The notes beneath the pieces are model-generated. The model saw only the letters and a list, made by a program, of their open reading frames with translations, searched no databases and was not told the origin of the DNA. Made by a program: the position numbers and the translations under genes. From Acidimicrobiia bacterium (GTDB taxonomy: Bacteria > Actinomycetota > Acidimicrobiia > IMCC26256 > PALSA-610): DNA of 64,000 bases. Where the stretch lies: positions 1 to 64,000 of the forward strand of contig DATBAK010000085.1 of the NCBI GenBank assembly GCA_036271555.1, read 5' to 3'. How positions within the stretch are numbered: position 1 is the first letter of the stretch; each line of letters opens with the position of its first letter. Shown here one piece after another: positions 44,074 to 53,420 of the stretch.

Positions 44074-44927
44074 CCGCCATCGACACGCCGCTCGGCAACG
44101 TCGCGCCGCCGCGTAGCGCTCAGGCCGCGTCTTCGGTCGCGTTCCGCGCGCTGATGCTGCGCGACCTCACCGTGCTCTGCAAGAACCTCAAGGAGTTCAT
44201 CCCGCGCACGTTGCTGCAGCCGTTCCTCCTGGTGTTCGTGTTCACGTACGTGTTCCCGCGCATCGGACAGGGCGTCGGTGGCTCCGGCGCGGCCGCGGCC
44301 GCGTTCTCGACCCGCCTCGTCGCGGGCGTGATCGCGCTGACGATCATCTTTCAAGGCATCCAGTCGGTCGCGCTGCCGCTCGTGCAGGAGTTCGGCTACA
44401 CGAAGGAGATCGAGGACCGCGTGCTCGCGCCGCTCCCGATCTGGCTGGTCGCCGTGGGCAAGATCACGGCCGGCATGTTGAACGGTCTCTTCGCCGCGTG
44501 CCTCGTGTTCCCGATCGCGGCGATCGTGCCGGCGACACCGGTGCACCTGCACGTCAACTGGCTCGTGCTGCTCACGCTCACGCCGCTCGCGCTGCTCACC
44601 GCGGCCGCGCTCGGGTTGTCGTTCGGCACCCGCTTCGAGCCGCGGCAGGTGCCGATCCTCTTCGGCATCATCGTGCTGCCGCTCACGTTCCTCGGCGCGA
44701 TCTACTACTCGTGGTCGACGCTCGGTCCGGTGAAGCTGTTCGGCTTCTCGTGGCTCAAGTGGCTCGTGCTCCTGAACCCGCTCGTGTACATCAGCGAGGG
44801 CTACCGGGCCGCGCTGACGCACGGTCCGCACATGTCGCTCTGGGCCGTATACGGCGCGCTGATCCTGTTCGCGAGCTTCCTCACGTGGCAGGGACTCGAG
44901 GGATTCCGCGCGCGCGTCGTCAGCTGA
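44070..44927 (+). CDS. ABC-2 type permease (DrrB-like)
   Basis: 285 residues. Six predicted helices, including LLQPFLLVFVFTYVFP, FSTRLVAGVIALTIIFQGI, AGMLNGLFAACLVFPIAAI, VLLTLTPLALLTAAALGL, IIVLPLTFLGAIYYSWSTL and LWAVYGALILFASFL. It pairs with the ATPase that overlaps it by 4 bases. It should export the ligand sensed by the MarR protein. Confidence 0.9.
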
Positions 44928-44979
44928 GTGCCCCGACCGCGCTCTGGGCGCACCGGTTGCGGATGGGTATTCTCCGGGT

Positions 44980-45858
44980 ATGTCCGGGGGGATGGGAGCG
45001 CGAGTCGAGTTCCACGGCGTCCGCGGGTCGACGCCGTGTAGTGGCGAGCAGTACCAGCGCTACGGCGGCCACTCGTCGTGCGTCGCGATCACGGCCGAGG
45101 GTCACACGCCGGTCGTGTTCGACCTCGGCACCGGTCTGCGACCGTGGGGCGAGCGACTCGGGTGCGACACGCCGTTGCACGCGTCGGTGCTGCTGACGCA
45201 CCTGCACTGGGACCACGTGCAGGGGCTCCCGTTCTTCAAGCCGCTGTTCAACGGTGACACCACTTTCGACATCTACGGGCCGCGCCAGGAAGCGGGTCCG
45301 CTCGGCGAGGTGTTCACGGGGCTCATGCAGCCGCCGTACTTCCCCGTGCGACCCGATCAGCTCGCCGCCGACATCCGTTTCCACGACACCGGCGACGACG
45401 ACTTCCCGGTCGGGCACGCGAAGGTGCGTTCGCGCTGGGTGCGCCACGTCGGTCCGACGCTCGGCTACCGCGTCGAGCTGAACGGCGCGTCGGTCGCGTA
45501 CATCTCCGATCACGGACCCGGTTGTCGCGACGACGCCGACGACTTCGTACCCCAGGAGATCCTCGAGCTCTGCGACGGTGTCGACGTCGTCATCCACGAC
45601 GCGCAGCACACCGCCGAGGAGTACGCGCCGAAGCGGCATTGGGGCCACTGCACGTACGACTACGCCGTGCACGTCGCGCGCGAAGCCGGCGCCAAGCTGC
45701 TCGCGCTGTACCACCACGATCCGGTGCACGGCGACGACGCCGTGGACGCGATCGCGGCGCGCGCCGCCGACGTGTCGGCGCGCGTCGGTGGCCCCGAGGT
45801 GATCGCGGCCGCGGAGCGCATGGTCCTTGATCTGGGTCCGCCCGCGTCGGCCTCCTAG
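44980..45858 (+). CDS. MBL-fold metallo-hydrolase (beta-CASP/PhnP-like)
   Basis: 292 residues, ATG at 44980 (44992 also possible). FHGVRGSTP start, then LTHLHWDHVQGLPFF (HxHxDH), ISDHGPGC, and DAQHTAEEY with zinc-ligand histidines. The RGSTPCSG start and the order of motifs are like cyclic-nucleotide/PhnP-type MBL proteins. Substrate unknown. Confidence 0.85.
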   Translation: MSGGMGARVEFHGVRGSTPCSGEQYQRYGGHSSCVAITAEGHTPVVFDLGTGLRPWGERLGCDTPLHASVLLTHLHWDHVQGLPFFKPLFNGDTTFDIYGPRQEAGPLGEVFTGLMQPPYFPVRPDQLAADIRFHDTGDDDFPVGHAKVRSRWVRHVGPTLGYRVELNGASVAYISDHGPGCRDDADDFVPQEILELCDGVDVVIHDAQHTAEEYAPKRHWGHCTYDYAVHVAREAGAKLLALYHHDPVHGDDAVDAIAARAADVSARVGGPEVIAAAERMVLDLGPPASAS

Positions 45859-45867
45859 GATCCGCCC

Positions 45868-46371
45868 GTGACGCAAGCACGCCCGACGTGGGGTCTGGAG
45901 CCGGACGCCGCGACCTACCGGACGGTGCTCGGGCACTTCGCGACGGGCGTCACGATCGTGACCGCGTTCGACGGCAACGAGCCGATCGGCATGGCGTGCA
46001 ACTCGTTCAGCTCGGTGTCGCTCGACCCTCCGCTCGTGCTGTGGTGCGCGGCGAAGAGCTCGAGCACGTGGCCGCAGATGCGCGGCGCGGGACACTTCGC
46101 GGTCAACGTGCTCGCCGAAGACGGTGAACCGATGTGCCGAGTGTTCGCGACGAAGGGCATCGACCGCTTCGAAGGGGTCACGCACCACCGCGCGGTGACC
46201 GGCGCGCCGATCCTCGCCGAGGCGCTCGCGTACATCGACTGCGAGACGTACGCCGAGCACGACGCCGGCGACCACGTGATCGTCGTTGGGCGTGTCGTCG
46301 AGCTCGGCTACGCGACCGAGGGCAAGCCCCTCCTCTTCTACCGCGGCGGGTACGGCCACTTCGAGAGCTGA
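45868..46371 (+). CDS. Flavin reductase-like FMN-binding protein
   Basis: 167 residues, GTG start. Flavin-reductase fold: HFATGVTIVTAFDGNEPIGMACNSFSSVSLDPPLVLWC, then FAVNVLAEDGEPMCRVFA and the C-terminal HDAGDHVIVVGRVVEL. Such proteins supply FMNH2 to two-component monooxygenases. It lies among single-gene units with no monooxygenase next to it. Confidence 0.88.
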   Translation: MTQARPTWGLEPDAATYRTVLGHFATGVTIVTAFDGNEPIGMACNSFSSVSLDPPLVLWCAAKSSSTWPQMRGAGHFAVNVLAEDGEPMCRVFATKGIDRFEGVTHHRAVTGAPILAEALAYIDCETYAEHDAGDHVIVVGRVVELGYATEGKPLLFYRGGYGHFES

Positions 46372-46383
46372 GCGGGATCGCTC

Positions 46384-46872
46384 GTGGGTCCGACCGGTCC
46401 CGCGCTCGCGCTCGCATGTCGCATCGTGCTCGCGGCGGTTCTCGTGATCGCGGCGGTGGGCAAGATCGCCGATCACGCGCAACTGCCCGCGCGACTCCAG
46501 GAAGCCGGTGTCGGCGCGCGCGGCGCGCGCATGCTCGCGATCGGGCTGCCGGCCACGGAGCTCGTGGTCGCGATCGCGCTGTTGCTCGATTTCCACTCGC
46601 CGATCCCGGGCATCGCCGCGATCGTGCTGCTGCTCGCGTTCAGCGTGTTCCTCGTCCGTACCGCGCGTCGCGCGGTGCCCTGCCCGTGCTTCGGCGCGGT
46701 CCGCACCGGCGCTCGCACGACCGCGGCGGCGGCCGTCGTCCGCAACGGCGTGCTCGTCGCGCTCGCGGTGCTCGCGACGGGAACCGCGGAGCGGGCCCGG
46801 CTGCTCGGGACGACCGTCGACTTCGTGGTGGTGGCCGCCGTGGCCGGTCTCGCGATCGCCCGCGTAGCCTGA
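46384..46872 (+). CDS. MauE/DoxX-like membrane protein
   Basis: 162 residues, GTG start. Four hydrophobic helices (LACRIVLAAVLVIAAVGKIA, MLAIGLPATELVVAIALLL, GIAAIVLLLAFSVFLV, VVRNGVLVALAVLATG) and the CPCFG motif between helices 3 and 4. MauE proteins help in disulfide exchange for methylamine dehydrogenase; here no such enzyme is near, so the role is probably generic redox in the membrane. Confidence 0.8.
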   Translation: MGPTGPALALACRIVLAAVLVIAAVGKIADHAQLPARLQEAGVGARGARMLAIGLPATELVVAIALLLDFHSPIPGIAAIVLLLAFSVFLVRTARRAVPCPCFGAVRTGARTTAAAAVVRNGVLVALAVLATGTAERARLLGTTVDFVVVAAVAGLAIARVA

Positions 46873-46877
46873 CGATC

Positions 46878-47726
46878 GTGGAGTCCACGCTCGCGCTCAC
46901 GCACGTGCCCGCGACGGCCGACGGTGAGCGCATCGCCACCGTGATGGCCGAGGAAGGCGCGGTCGTCATCGACGAGCTCGCGTCGCCCGAGGTCGTCGAT
47001 CGCATCCTCGCCGAGGTCGACCCGTACCTCGCGACGACGGAGTTCGGGCCCGACGAGTTCAGTGGGCGCAACACGCGCCGCACCGGCGCGCTGATCGCGC
47101 GTGCGCCCGCCTCGCGCGACCTGATCGCGCACCCGCTCGTGCTCGACGTCGTCGGCCGCGTCCTCGCGCACGCGACGACGTTCCAGCTCCACCTCACCCA
47201 GATGATCGCGATCGGACCCGGCGAGCCCGCGCAGATGCCGCACCGCGACCAGTGGGCGTACGACTTCTTCAGCTTCCCGCCCGGCTTCGAGGTGCAGGTC
47301 AGCACGATGTGGGCGATGACCGACTTCACCGAGGCGAACGGCGCGACGCGCGTCGTGCCCGGAAGTCACCGCGCGCCCGACCGCTTCCGATACACGCACG
47401 ACGACACGATCGGTGCGGCGATGCCGCGCGGCTCGGTGCTCCTCTACACCGGTTCCGTGTACCACGGTGGGGGTGCGAACCAATCGGACGCGGTGCGCGT
47501 CGGGATGAACGTCGATTACAACGTCGGCTGGCTGCGGCAGGAGGAGAACCAGTACCTCGCCGTACCGATCGAGGTCGCGCGCACCCTGCCCGAGTCGATG
47601 CAGCGGCTCATCGGCTACGCGCGCGGCGCCTACGCGCTCGGCTACGTCGGCGACATGCGCGACCCGATCGAGGTGCTGCGCCCCGACGCGGGCCACACCG
47701 GTTTCGGCACCGCGTCGAAGCCGTAG
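46878..47726 (+). CDS. Phytanoyl-CoA dioxygenase-family protein (PhyH)
   Basis: 282 residues from the GTG at 46878. Iron ligands: H-x-D in MPHRDQWAYDF and the distal His in VYHGGGANQSD with the 2-oxoglutarate-binding Arg in AVRVGMNVDYN. The Fe(II)/2-oxoglutarate dioxygenase fold fits PhyH. The substrate, possibly a hydroxylated natural product or fatty acid, is unknown. Confidence 0.85.
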   Translation: MESTLALTHVPATADGERIATVMAEEGAVVIDELASPEVVDRILAEVDPYLATTEFGPDEFSGRNTRRTGALIARAPASRDLIAHPLVLDVVGRVLAHATTFQLHLTQMIAIGPGEPAQMPHRDQWAYDFFSFPPGFEVQVSTMWAMTDFTEANGATRVVPGSHRAPDRFRYTHDDTIGAAMPRGSVLLYTGSVYHGGGANQSDAVRVGMNVDYNVGWLRQEENQYLAVPIEVARTLPESMQRLIGYARGAYALGYVGDMRDPIEVLRPDAGHTGFGTASKP

Positions 47727-47732
47727 GCGCGA

Positions 47733-48170
47733 TCAGCGCCGGCGGTTGCCGCCGCCGAACAAACGCCGGCGGACCGCGGCCTCGACCGAGATCCCGGTCG
47801 TCGCGTGCACTGCGCACACGCCCGCCTCGACGAGGGCGAGGAGCCAGGCCGCGCCCCCGATGTCGAGCGCGAACACCAACGTCGCCAGCGTCAGCATCGC
47901 CACCGCGAACAACTCGGAGAACCGCACCGCCCGCGCCGACTCGGTCGCCGTGACCGGTCCGAGGCGATCCTCGGCGACGGCCGCGAACACCTGCCGGAAG
48001 AGGTTCCCCCGGGCACCGAAGCCGACGCCGACCGCGACGATCACGGCGAGCGCGGGCACCGCCCAGGGGATCCGGAACACGAAGGCGCCGAGCAGGACGA
48101 CCGCCAGCGCCGCGAGCTCGAAGCGGACCGCCCGCGCGTCGACGGCGGATTCGGGCCGGTCGGCGTCCAC
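47733..48170 (-). CDS. DUF4395-like membrane protein
   Basis: 145 residues. Four hydrophobic segments: FELAALAVVLLGAFVFRIPWAV, ALAVIVAVGVGFGARGN, LFAVAMLTLATLVFAL and AWLLALVEAGVCAVHATTG. The leader DARAVRFELA and VRFSELFAVAML agree with the DUF4395 family. It is antisense to the upstream region of the FtsH-like gene and ends 6 bases from the PhyH stop. Confidence 0.65.
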   Translation of the reverse strand: MDADRPESAVDARAVRFELAALAVVLLGAFVFRIPWAVPALAVIVAVGVGFGARGNLFRQVFAAVAEDRLGPVTATESARAVRFSELFAVAMLTLATLVFALDIGGAAWLLALVEAGVCAVHATTGISVEAAVRRRLFGGGNRRR

Positions 48171-48312
48171 GCGCCGGACCCTACCGGCGGTGACGCCCGA
48201 ACCGGCCGCCGGAAGCCCGGGAACGCGGCGCCGCGACGGCCCGTCGCCCTGGTCCGGGACTGGACAGGGTTGCTACTCTGAGCGTCAGCACGGACGCGAA
48301 CGGGAGCTGCGG

Positions 48313-50145
48313 GTGGAACTAGGGGCGCTGGCCGACAACGCGGTCGTCCGGGGGGCCGCGGTCGATGTCGTCCGCCAGCGGGAGGCGACCCGGCAGCGCC
48401 GGATCACGCGGGTCGCGTGGTTCCTGGTGCCCTTCGTCGTCTATCTCTGGCACCGGGTCCTGATCAACGAGCCCCTCCATTTCGGTTGGCCGCACCTGAC
48501 CGAGACCGAGATCAACCTGCTGCCGCTGGTCCTGTTGATCGTGATCCTCGGGCCGTTGCTCGTGATGCCGGTCATGCTCGCGGGCCGCTCGCCGCACCAA
48601 CGGTTCCAGCCGAGCGAGATCGATGTCGGCTTCGACGATGTCGTCGGCCTCGGCGTGGTGAAGGACGAGGTCCTCAAGACCTTGAACCTGTTCCTCACCT
48701 ACCAGACGTTTCGCGACACGATGGGCGGCAACCCCCGCAAGGCGATTCTCTTCGAGGGGCCGCCCGGTACCGGGAAGACGTACATGGCGAAGGCCATGGC
48801 GCGCGAAGCCGGGGTGCCGTACCTGTTCGTGTCGTCGAGCGCGTTTCAATCGATGTACTACGGCCAGACGAACCGCAAGATCCGGTCGTACTTCCGCGCG
48901 TTGCGCAAGGCCGCGCGTGAAGAGGGTGGCGCGATCGGGTTCATCGAGGAGATCGACGCGATCGCCGGTGCTCGGAGCGGCATGCGCGCCGAGCCACTGC
49001 CGCCCGGTCTCGCGCGTTCGGTCGAGCGGGCCGCGGGCGAGGGCATCAGTGGCGTCGTGAACGAGCTGCTGATCCAGCTCCAATCGTTCGAGCACGCGAC
49101 CGCGGGCGGCCGGGTCCAGGGCTGGCTGATCGAGAAGGTGAACCGTTTTCTCCCGGTGCACCGGCAGTTGCAGAAGAAGCCGGCGGTCCAGCCCAACGTG
49201 CTCGTGATCGGCGCGACGAACCGCGCCGCCGACCTCGATCCCGCGCTGCTGCGGCCGGGTCGCTTCGACCGCTCGATCCACTTCGACCTGCCGAGCCGTT
49301 CGGGTCGACGCGAGATCATCGATTACTACCTCTCGAAGAAGGCGCACGATCCCGTCCTCGACAAGCCCGAGCGGCGCGACCAGCTCGCGGCGATGACGTT
49401 CGGTTACACGCCGGTGATGATCGAGCACCTCTTCGACGAAGGGCTCATCTGGGCGCTGCGCGAAGGCCGCGAGTCGATGAACTGGGACGACGTCGCGCAG
49501 GCGAAGATGACCGAGGAGATCGGTCTGAAGCAGCCCGTCGAGTACGACGAGCTGGAGAAGCGGACGATCGCGACGCACGAGGCGGGCCACGCCGTGGTCG
49601 CGCACCTCATCGGCCTCGACCGCAAGCTCGAGGTCCTGTCGATCATCAAGCGCCGCGACGCGCTCGGCCTGCTCGCGCACTCCGACACGAGCGAGCGGTT
49701 CACGCGCCGGCGCTCGGAGCTCATCGGCGTCATGCAGATCGCGTTCGGCGGGATGACGGCCGAGGAGCTGTGGTTCGGCGAAGCCGGCACCGGCCCGAGC
49801 AGCGACCTGCATCACGCGACGACGATCGCCGCGCAGATGGTCGGCTCGTTCGGCATGGCCGGTTCGCTCGTGTCGTTCGAGGCGATGGAGAACGGTCCGA
49901 TCAACGCGGGCATCGTCGCCAAGGTGCTCAACAACGACGACGGCCGCAGCGCGGTGTCGAAGATGCTCGAGCAGGCGAAGGCCGACACGACGAAGCTGCT
50001 CGACGAGCACCGCTACATGGTCGAAGCATTGCGCGACGAGCTGCTCGCACGCGAAGAGCTCATCGGCGACGAGATCACCGACGTGCTGCGCGAGGCGGAG
50101 GCGCGGCACTCGCTGGCGACTCCCGTGGAAGGCGCGGCGCAGTAG
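48313..50145 (+). CDS. Divergent FtsH-like AAA+ zinc protease
   Basis: 610 residues from the GTG at 48313 (GGAG upstream). Two TM helices (ITRVAWFLVPFVVYLW, INLLPLVLLIVILGPLLVMPVMLA). AAA domain: Walker A FEGPPGTGKT (147-156), pore segment MYYGQ, Walker B region GFIEEIDAI (209-217, with Glu in place of the FtsH Asp), an insert about 220-295, and SRH TNRAADLDPALLRPGRFDR. Protease: HEAGH 422-426 and third ligand in GPSSDL. It should unfold and cut membrane proteins. Walker B and the insert make it atypical. Confidence 0.88.
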   Translation: MELGALADNAVVRGAAVDVVRQREATRQRRITRVAWFLVPFVVYLWHRVLINEPLHFGWPHLTETEINLLPLVLLIVILGPLLVMPVMLAGRSPHQRFQPSEIDVGFDDVVGLGVVKDEVLKTLNLFLTYQTFRDTMGGNPRKAILFEGPPGTGKTYMAKAMAREAGVPYLFVSSSAFQSMYYGQTNRKIRSYFRALRKAAREEGGAIGFIEEIDAIAGARSGMRAEPLPPGLARSVERAAGEGISGVVNELLIQLQSFEHATAGGRVQGWLIEKVNRFLPVHRQLQKKPAVQPNVLVIGATNRAADLDPALLRPGRFDRSIHFDLPSRSGRREIIDYYLSKKAHDPVLDKPERRDQLAAMTFGYTPVMIEHLFDEGLIWALREGRESMNWDDVAQAKMTEEIGLKQPVEYDELEKRTIATHEAGHAVVAHLIGLDRKLEVLSIIKRRDALGLLAHSDTSERFTRRRSELIGVMQIAFGGMTAEELWFGEAGTGPSSDLHHATTIAAQMVGSFGMAGSLVSFEAMENGPINAGIVAKVLNNDDGRSAVSKMLEQAKADTTKLLDEHRYMVEALRDELLAREELIGDEITDVLREAEARHSLATPVEGAAQ

Positions 50146-50154
50146 GTTGCCGCG

Positions 50155-50424
50155 ATGACGGCGGCACGCGACACGCTCGACAACCGGGTCGTCGTGGTGG
50201 CGGACGCCGACGGTGCGCGCGGCGCCGATCTGGCGCGTGCGATGGCGGCCGTGCACGCGGTCGTCGTGCTCACGGGCGAAGACGCCGACGCGCTGGGCGC
50301 GCTCGCGGCCGAGCTCGTCGACGCGGGCACCCGCGTTGCGGTGTTCACCGGCGATGCCGCGAGCGAGGATGGTCGCGCCGCGCTCGTCGAGCTCGTCAAC
50401 GAGCTGTTCGGGCCGAGATCCTGA
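50155..50424 (+). CDS. Short Rossmann/SDR-like fragment protein
   Basis: 89 residues starting 10 bases after the FtsH-like stop. It reads as the first half of an SDR fold (RVVVVADADGARGADLARAMA, VLTGEDADALGALAAELV, RVAVFTGDAASEDG) without the catalytic Ser-Tyr-Lys. Either a small stand-alone protein or a truncated SDR remnant. No function assigned. Confidence 0.5.
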   Translation: MTAARDTLDNRVVVVADADGARGADLARAMAAVHAVVVLTGEDADALGALAAELVDAGTRVAVFTGDAASEDGRAALVELVNELFGPRS

Positions 50425-50427
50425 CGC

Positions 50428-51312
50428 TCAGATGCACCAGACGCGAAACTGCGCGCTGCCGGCGAGACGGCCGCCGGCCTCGCCCGCCCGGCGCATCCAC
50501 AAGCCTCGCTTGGCGGGCTGCGCGACGTACGGCAGGCGGTACACGAGCCAGGCCCACGTGCGCAGCCGCTTCTTCACGGGAACGCGCGTGAGGCCTTGGG
50601 CGCGGTAGTCGCGGTAGAGGCGCACCGAGTCGATGCCGGTCAGGTACGCCTGCTTCCAGATCCCGCGCGGCGACGTGCGGTAGCGGTAGTGGACGACGGC
50701 GCCGGGCGCGAACCCGAGCGTGTGCGAGGAGAGCTGCACGCGCCACGACCACTCGACGTCGTGCGATTGCGGATAGCTCTCGTCGAAGCCGCCGGTCGTC
50801 GCGAACACGTCGGCCCATACGCCGAGGTTGCACGACGGCGCGAACGGGAGGAACGTCGACCGCGGCATCCCGTTGGTCCGGGGCGGACGCCACGTCTGCA
50901 CGATCTCGCTGTTGATGACCGACGCGTCCTGCTTGCCGGTCACCGCGTCGTAGTCGCACGCGCCGGCGGCGAGCGCGGCGAGCCAGTCGGGGTCGACGAC
51001 GTCGTCGGAGTCGCAGAACGCGAGGAAATCACCGGTGGCCTTCGCGGCGCCGCAGTTGCGGGCAAAGCTCGAGCCCGCGCGCGCCGACGCGTCGACGACC
51101 GTGAGGTTCGGAAGCCGCCCCGACCAGCGCGCCGCGAGCTCGCGCGTGCCGTCGGTCGAGCCGTTGTCGGAGATCAGGACTTCCCACTCGCCGGCGTAGC
51201 GCTGGACCGCGAGGGCGTCCAGCTGCTCGCCGATCGTCTCCGCTCCATTGCGCACCGGGATGATGACGCTGACCCGGCGGGGCGCTGGATGCGGGGAAGC
51301 CCCTGTTGCCAT
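50428..51312 (-). CDS. Family 2 glycosyltransferase
   Basis: 294 residues. GT-A fold: VSVIIPVRNGAETIGEQLDAL, DNGSTDGTRE, CDSDDVVDPDW (DxD-like SDDV), then the acceptor domain with DVEWSWR. It transfers a sugar from a nucleotide donor; acceptor unknown. It is divergent from a second glycosyltransferase with only a short gap. Confidence 0.87.
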   Translation of the reverse strand: MATGASPHPAPRRVSVIIPVRNGAETIGEQLDALAVQRYAGEWEVLISDNGSTDGTRELAARWSGRLPNLTVVDASARAGSSFARNCGAAKATGDFLAFCDSDDVVDPDWLAALAAGACDYDAVTGKQDASVINSEIVQTWRPPRTNGMPRSTFLPFAPSCNLGVWADVFATTGGFDESYPQSHDVEWSWRVQLSSHTLGFAPGAVVHYRYRTSPRGIWKQAYLTGIDSVRLYRDYRAQGLTRVPVKKRLRTWAWLVYRLPYVAQPAKRGLWMRRAGEAGGRLAGSAQFRVWCI

Positions 51313-51443
51313 ACTGGGACGGTAGCGGAGCGCACGCCGTCGACGGCTGGGGCGGCAACGGGCGAGGGGTCAGTGAAAGCAAGGCACAAGGCGGCGTCGG
51401 CGCGGCGCGGGCGACCGCGATCTGTCGACGCCTGGACGCGGCG

Positions 51444-52313
51444 ATGAACGCTCGGGATCGAGTGGATCTGTCGGTCGTGATCCCGTGCCTCGACGCGGCC
51501 GAGGTCCTCGCGGGGCAGCTCGAGGCGCTGCGCGCGCAGCAGTGGCGCGGCTCTTGGGACGTGATCGTCGCCGACAACGGATCGACCGACGACACGCGCA
51601 CGGTCGCGGAGAAGTTCCGTCCCGTGCTCGACATCCGCGTCGTCGACGCGTCGGATCGTGCCGGCCGGCAGCACGCGTGCAACGTCGGCGCGCGCGCCGG
51701 TGGTCGCGCCGTCGTGTTCGTCGACGCCGACGACGAGGTCGCGCCCGGATACATCGCGGCGATGGGCGAGGCGCTCGCGCAGCACGCGATCGTCGCCGCG
51801 CGCATCGACCACGTGACGCTGAACGACGGGTGGGTCGTCGACGGCCGCTCCGCCGCACAGACGAACGCGTTGCAGAACCACCTCGGATTCCTGCCGTTCG
51901 GGAGCGGCGGCACGCTCGGCGTGCGCGCGGACGTCTTCGAGGCGGTCGGTGGCTTCGCGTCGGACATGCACTACGCGGAGGACATCGATTTCTGCTGGCG
52001 CGCGCAGCTCGCGGGTTACGACATCGGCTTCGTTCCGGACGCGGTGTTGCGCTACCGGTACCGCACCCGTCTGCGGTCGATGTTCACGCAGCACCGCAAG
52101 TTCGGCCGGGCATCGGCGTTGCTGTACCGGACCTATCGTGACCGCGGCATGCCCCGATTCGGAACGCAGTCGATGCTGCGCGAATGGCGTCAGGTCGCGA
52201 CCGGTCTGCTGCTCGTGCGCGGGCGCGGCGACGCGGCGCGCTGGGCCCGTCGGATGGGGCGCGACGTCGGCCGGCTGCAGGGGAGCGCGCGCTTCCGGGT
52301 GTGGTTCCCGTGA
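51444..52313 (+). CDS. Family 2 glycosyltransferase
   Basis: 289 residues from the ATG at 51444, since VDLSVVIPCLDAAEVL then begins the fold. DNGSTDDTRTV, VFVDADDEVAPG (DxD-like), and YAEDIDFCWRAQLAGYDIGF, similar in order to the gene at 50428. It overlaps the next glycosyltransferase by 4 bases. Together they probably build a surface polysaccharide. Confidence 0.87.
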   Translation: MNARDRVDLSVVIPCLDAAEVLAGQLEALRAQQWRGSWDVIVADNGSTDDTRTVAEKFRPVLDIRVVDASDRAGRQHACNVGARAGGRAVVFVDADDEVAPGYIAAMGEALAQHAIVAARIDHVTLNDGWVVDGRSAAQTNALQNHLGFLPFGSGGTLGVRADVFEAVGGFASDMHYAEDIDFCWRAQLAGYDIGFVPDAVLRYRYRTRLRSMFTQHRKFGRASALLYRTYRDRGMPRFGTQSMLREWRQVATGLLLVRGRGDAARWARRMGRDVGRLQGSARFRVWFP

Positions 52314-53338
52314 GCGGGAAGAACGCTCGGCGAACCGGCGGGCGCGTGCTGCGCAAGCTCGGTCTGCGCGCCGCGCCCGAACCCCGAACGCCGTGGGTGA
52401 GCGCCGTCGACTTCGCGTCGCCGGAGCCGCTCTCCGAGCTCAAGCTGTTCGCGATCCTCGGTGCGTGGATGGAAGAGGACGTGATCGCGGCCACGGTCGC
52501 GAACGCGTTCGCGCAGGGCTGCGAGCGCGTCTTCCTCGTCGACAACGACAGCTCCGACGGCACGGTCCGCGAGGCCGTCGCCGCGGGCGCCGAGTTGGCG
52601 GAGGTGTTCCGGACCGAGCAGTACGACGAGGTGCTGCGACTCGACATCATGAACCGCGTCGTGCGCGAGCAGTCGGAGCTCGACGGCAGCGAGCACATCT
52701 GGTGGCTCTGGCTCGACGCCGACGAGTTTCCGCACGGGCCGCGCGGCTTGACGGTGCGGGAGTTCCTGGAACCGCTCGATCGGCGCTACCGCATCGTCGG
52801 CGCGCGCTTCATCAACCACTATCCGGACCGCGTGCCCGCGTCGGCTCCGGGTCGCCACCCGCTCGACTTCCAGCCGCTGTGCGAGGAGCATCGACTCGGC
52901 TGCGCGCTCAAGCATCGCAAGCACTCGTTGCAGCGTTACGACCGCGGCGGCGTCCCGATCCTCTCCGACCGCGGCTTCCACCGCGCGACGAGCGAGGAGC
53001 GGCCCCTGCTCGAGCCGGTCGAGGCGATCTACCTCCATCACTTTCCGTATCGCGAAGAGGACGTGACGCGCCGCCGGCTCGCGCTGCTCTGCGGCACCGA
53101 CGAGCACGGCAACACGCGCGTGCAGGAAGGCGACGACGCCGCCGACGGGATGGTGCCGCGCTTCCAGACGCTCGACGCGGTGTACCGCGGCGACTGGGCG
53201 AACGTGCGCAACTACCGACCCGACGGCGAGTTCGCGGTCGCGAACCCGATCGAGTGGTCGCAGCTCGCGCGCCCCGAGGACCTCGCCGTGCGCCGCTGGT
53301 ATCCGGACGCGCAGACGTCGCATCCGCGCAATCCCTGA
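52310..53338 (+). CDS. Family 2-like glycosyltransferase (GT2/GT92 type)
   Basis: 342 residues from the GTG at 52310 (GTGA overlap). FAILGAWMEEDVIAATVANAFAQGCERVFLVDNDSSDGT is a short GT-A start, WLWLDADEFPHGP carries the DxD metal motif, followed by FINHYPDRVP and a His-rich C-terminal region (IYLHHFPYREEDVTRR). It differs from the previous two genes. Probably the third transferase of the same polymer. Confidence 0.8.
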   Translation: MSGKNARRTGGRVLRKLGLRAAPEPRTPWVSAVDFASPEPLSELKLFAILGAWMEEDVIAATVANAFAQGCERVFLVDNDSSDGTVREAVAAGAELAEVFRTEQYDEVLRLDIMNRVVREQSELDGSEHIWWLWLDADEFPHGPRGLTVREFLEPLDRRYRIVGARFINHYPDRVPASAPGRHPLDFQPLCEEHRLGCALKHRKHSLQRYDRGGVPILSDRGFHRATSEERPLLEPVEAIYLHHFPYREEDVTRRRLALLCGTDEHGNTRVQEGDDAADGMVPRFQTLDAVYRGDWANVRNYRPDGEFAVANPIEWSQLARPEDLAVRRWYPDAQTSHPRNP

Positions 53339-53420
53339 CGGGCGCGTCAGGCGCGCTGGTACAGTCCCGAATCCGCCTCGGGGCCCGCCGGCCCGGGTGG
53401 GACCGGGGAGAAAGCACGGC

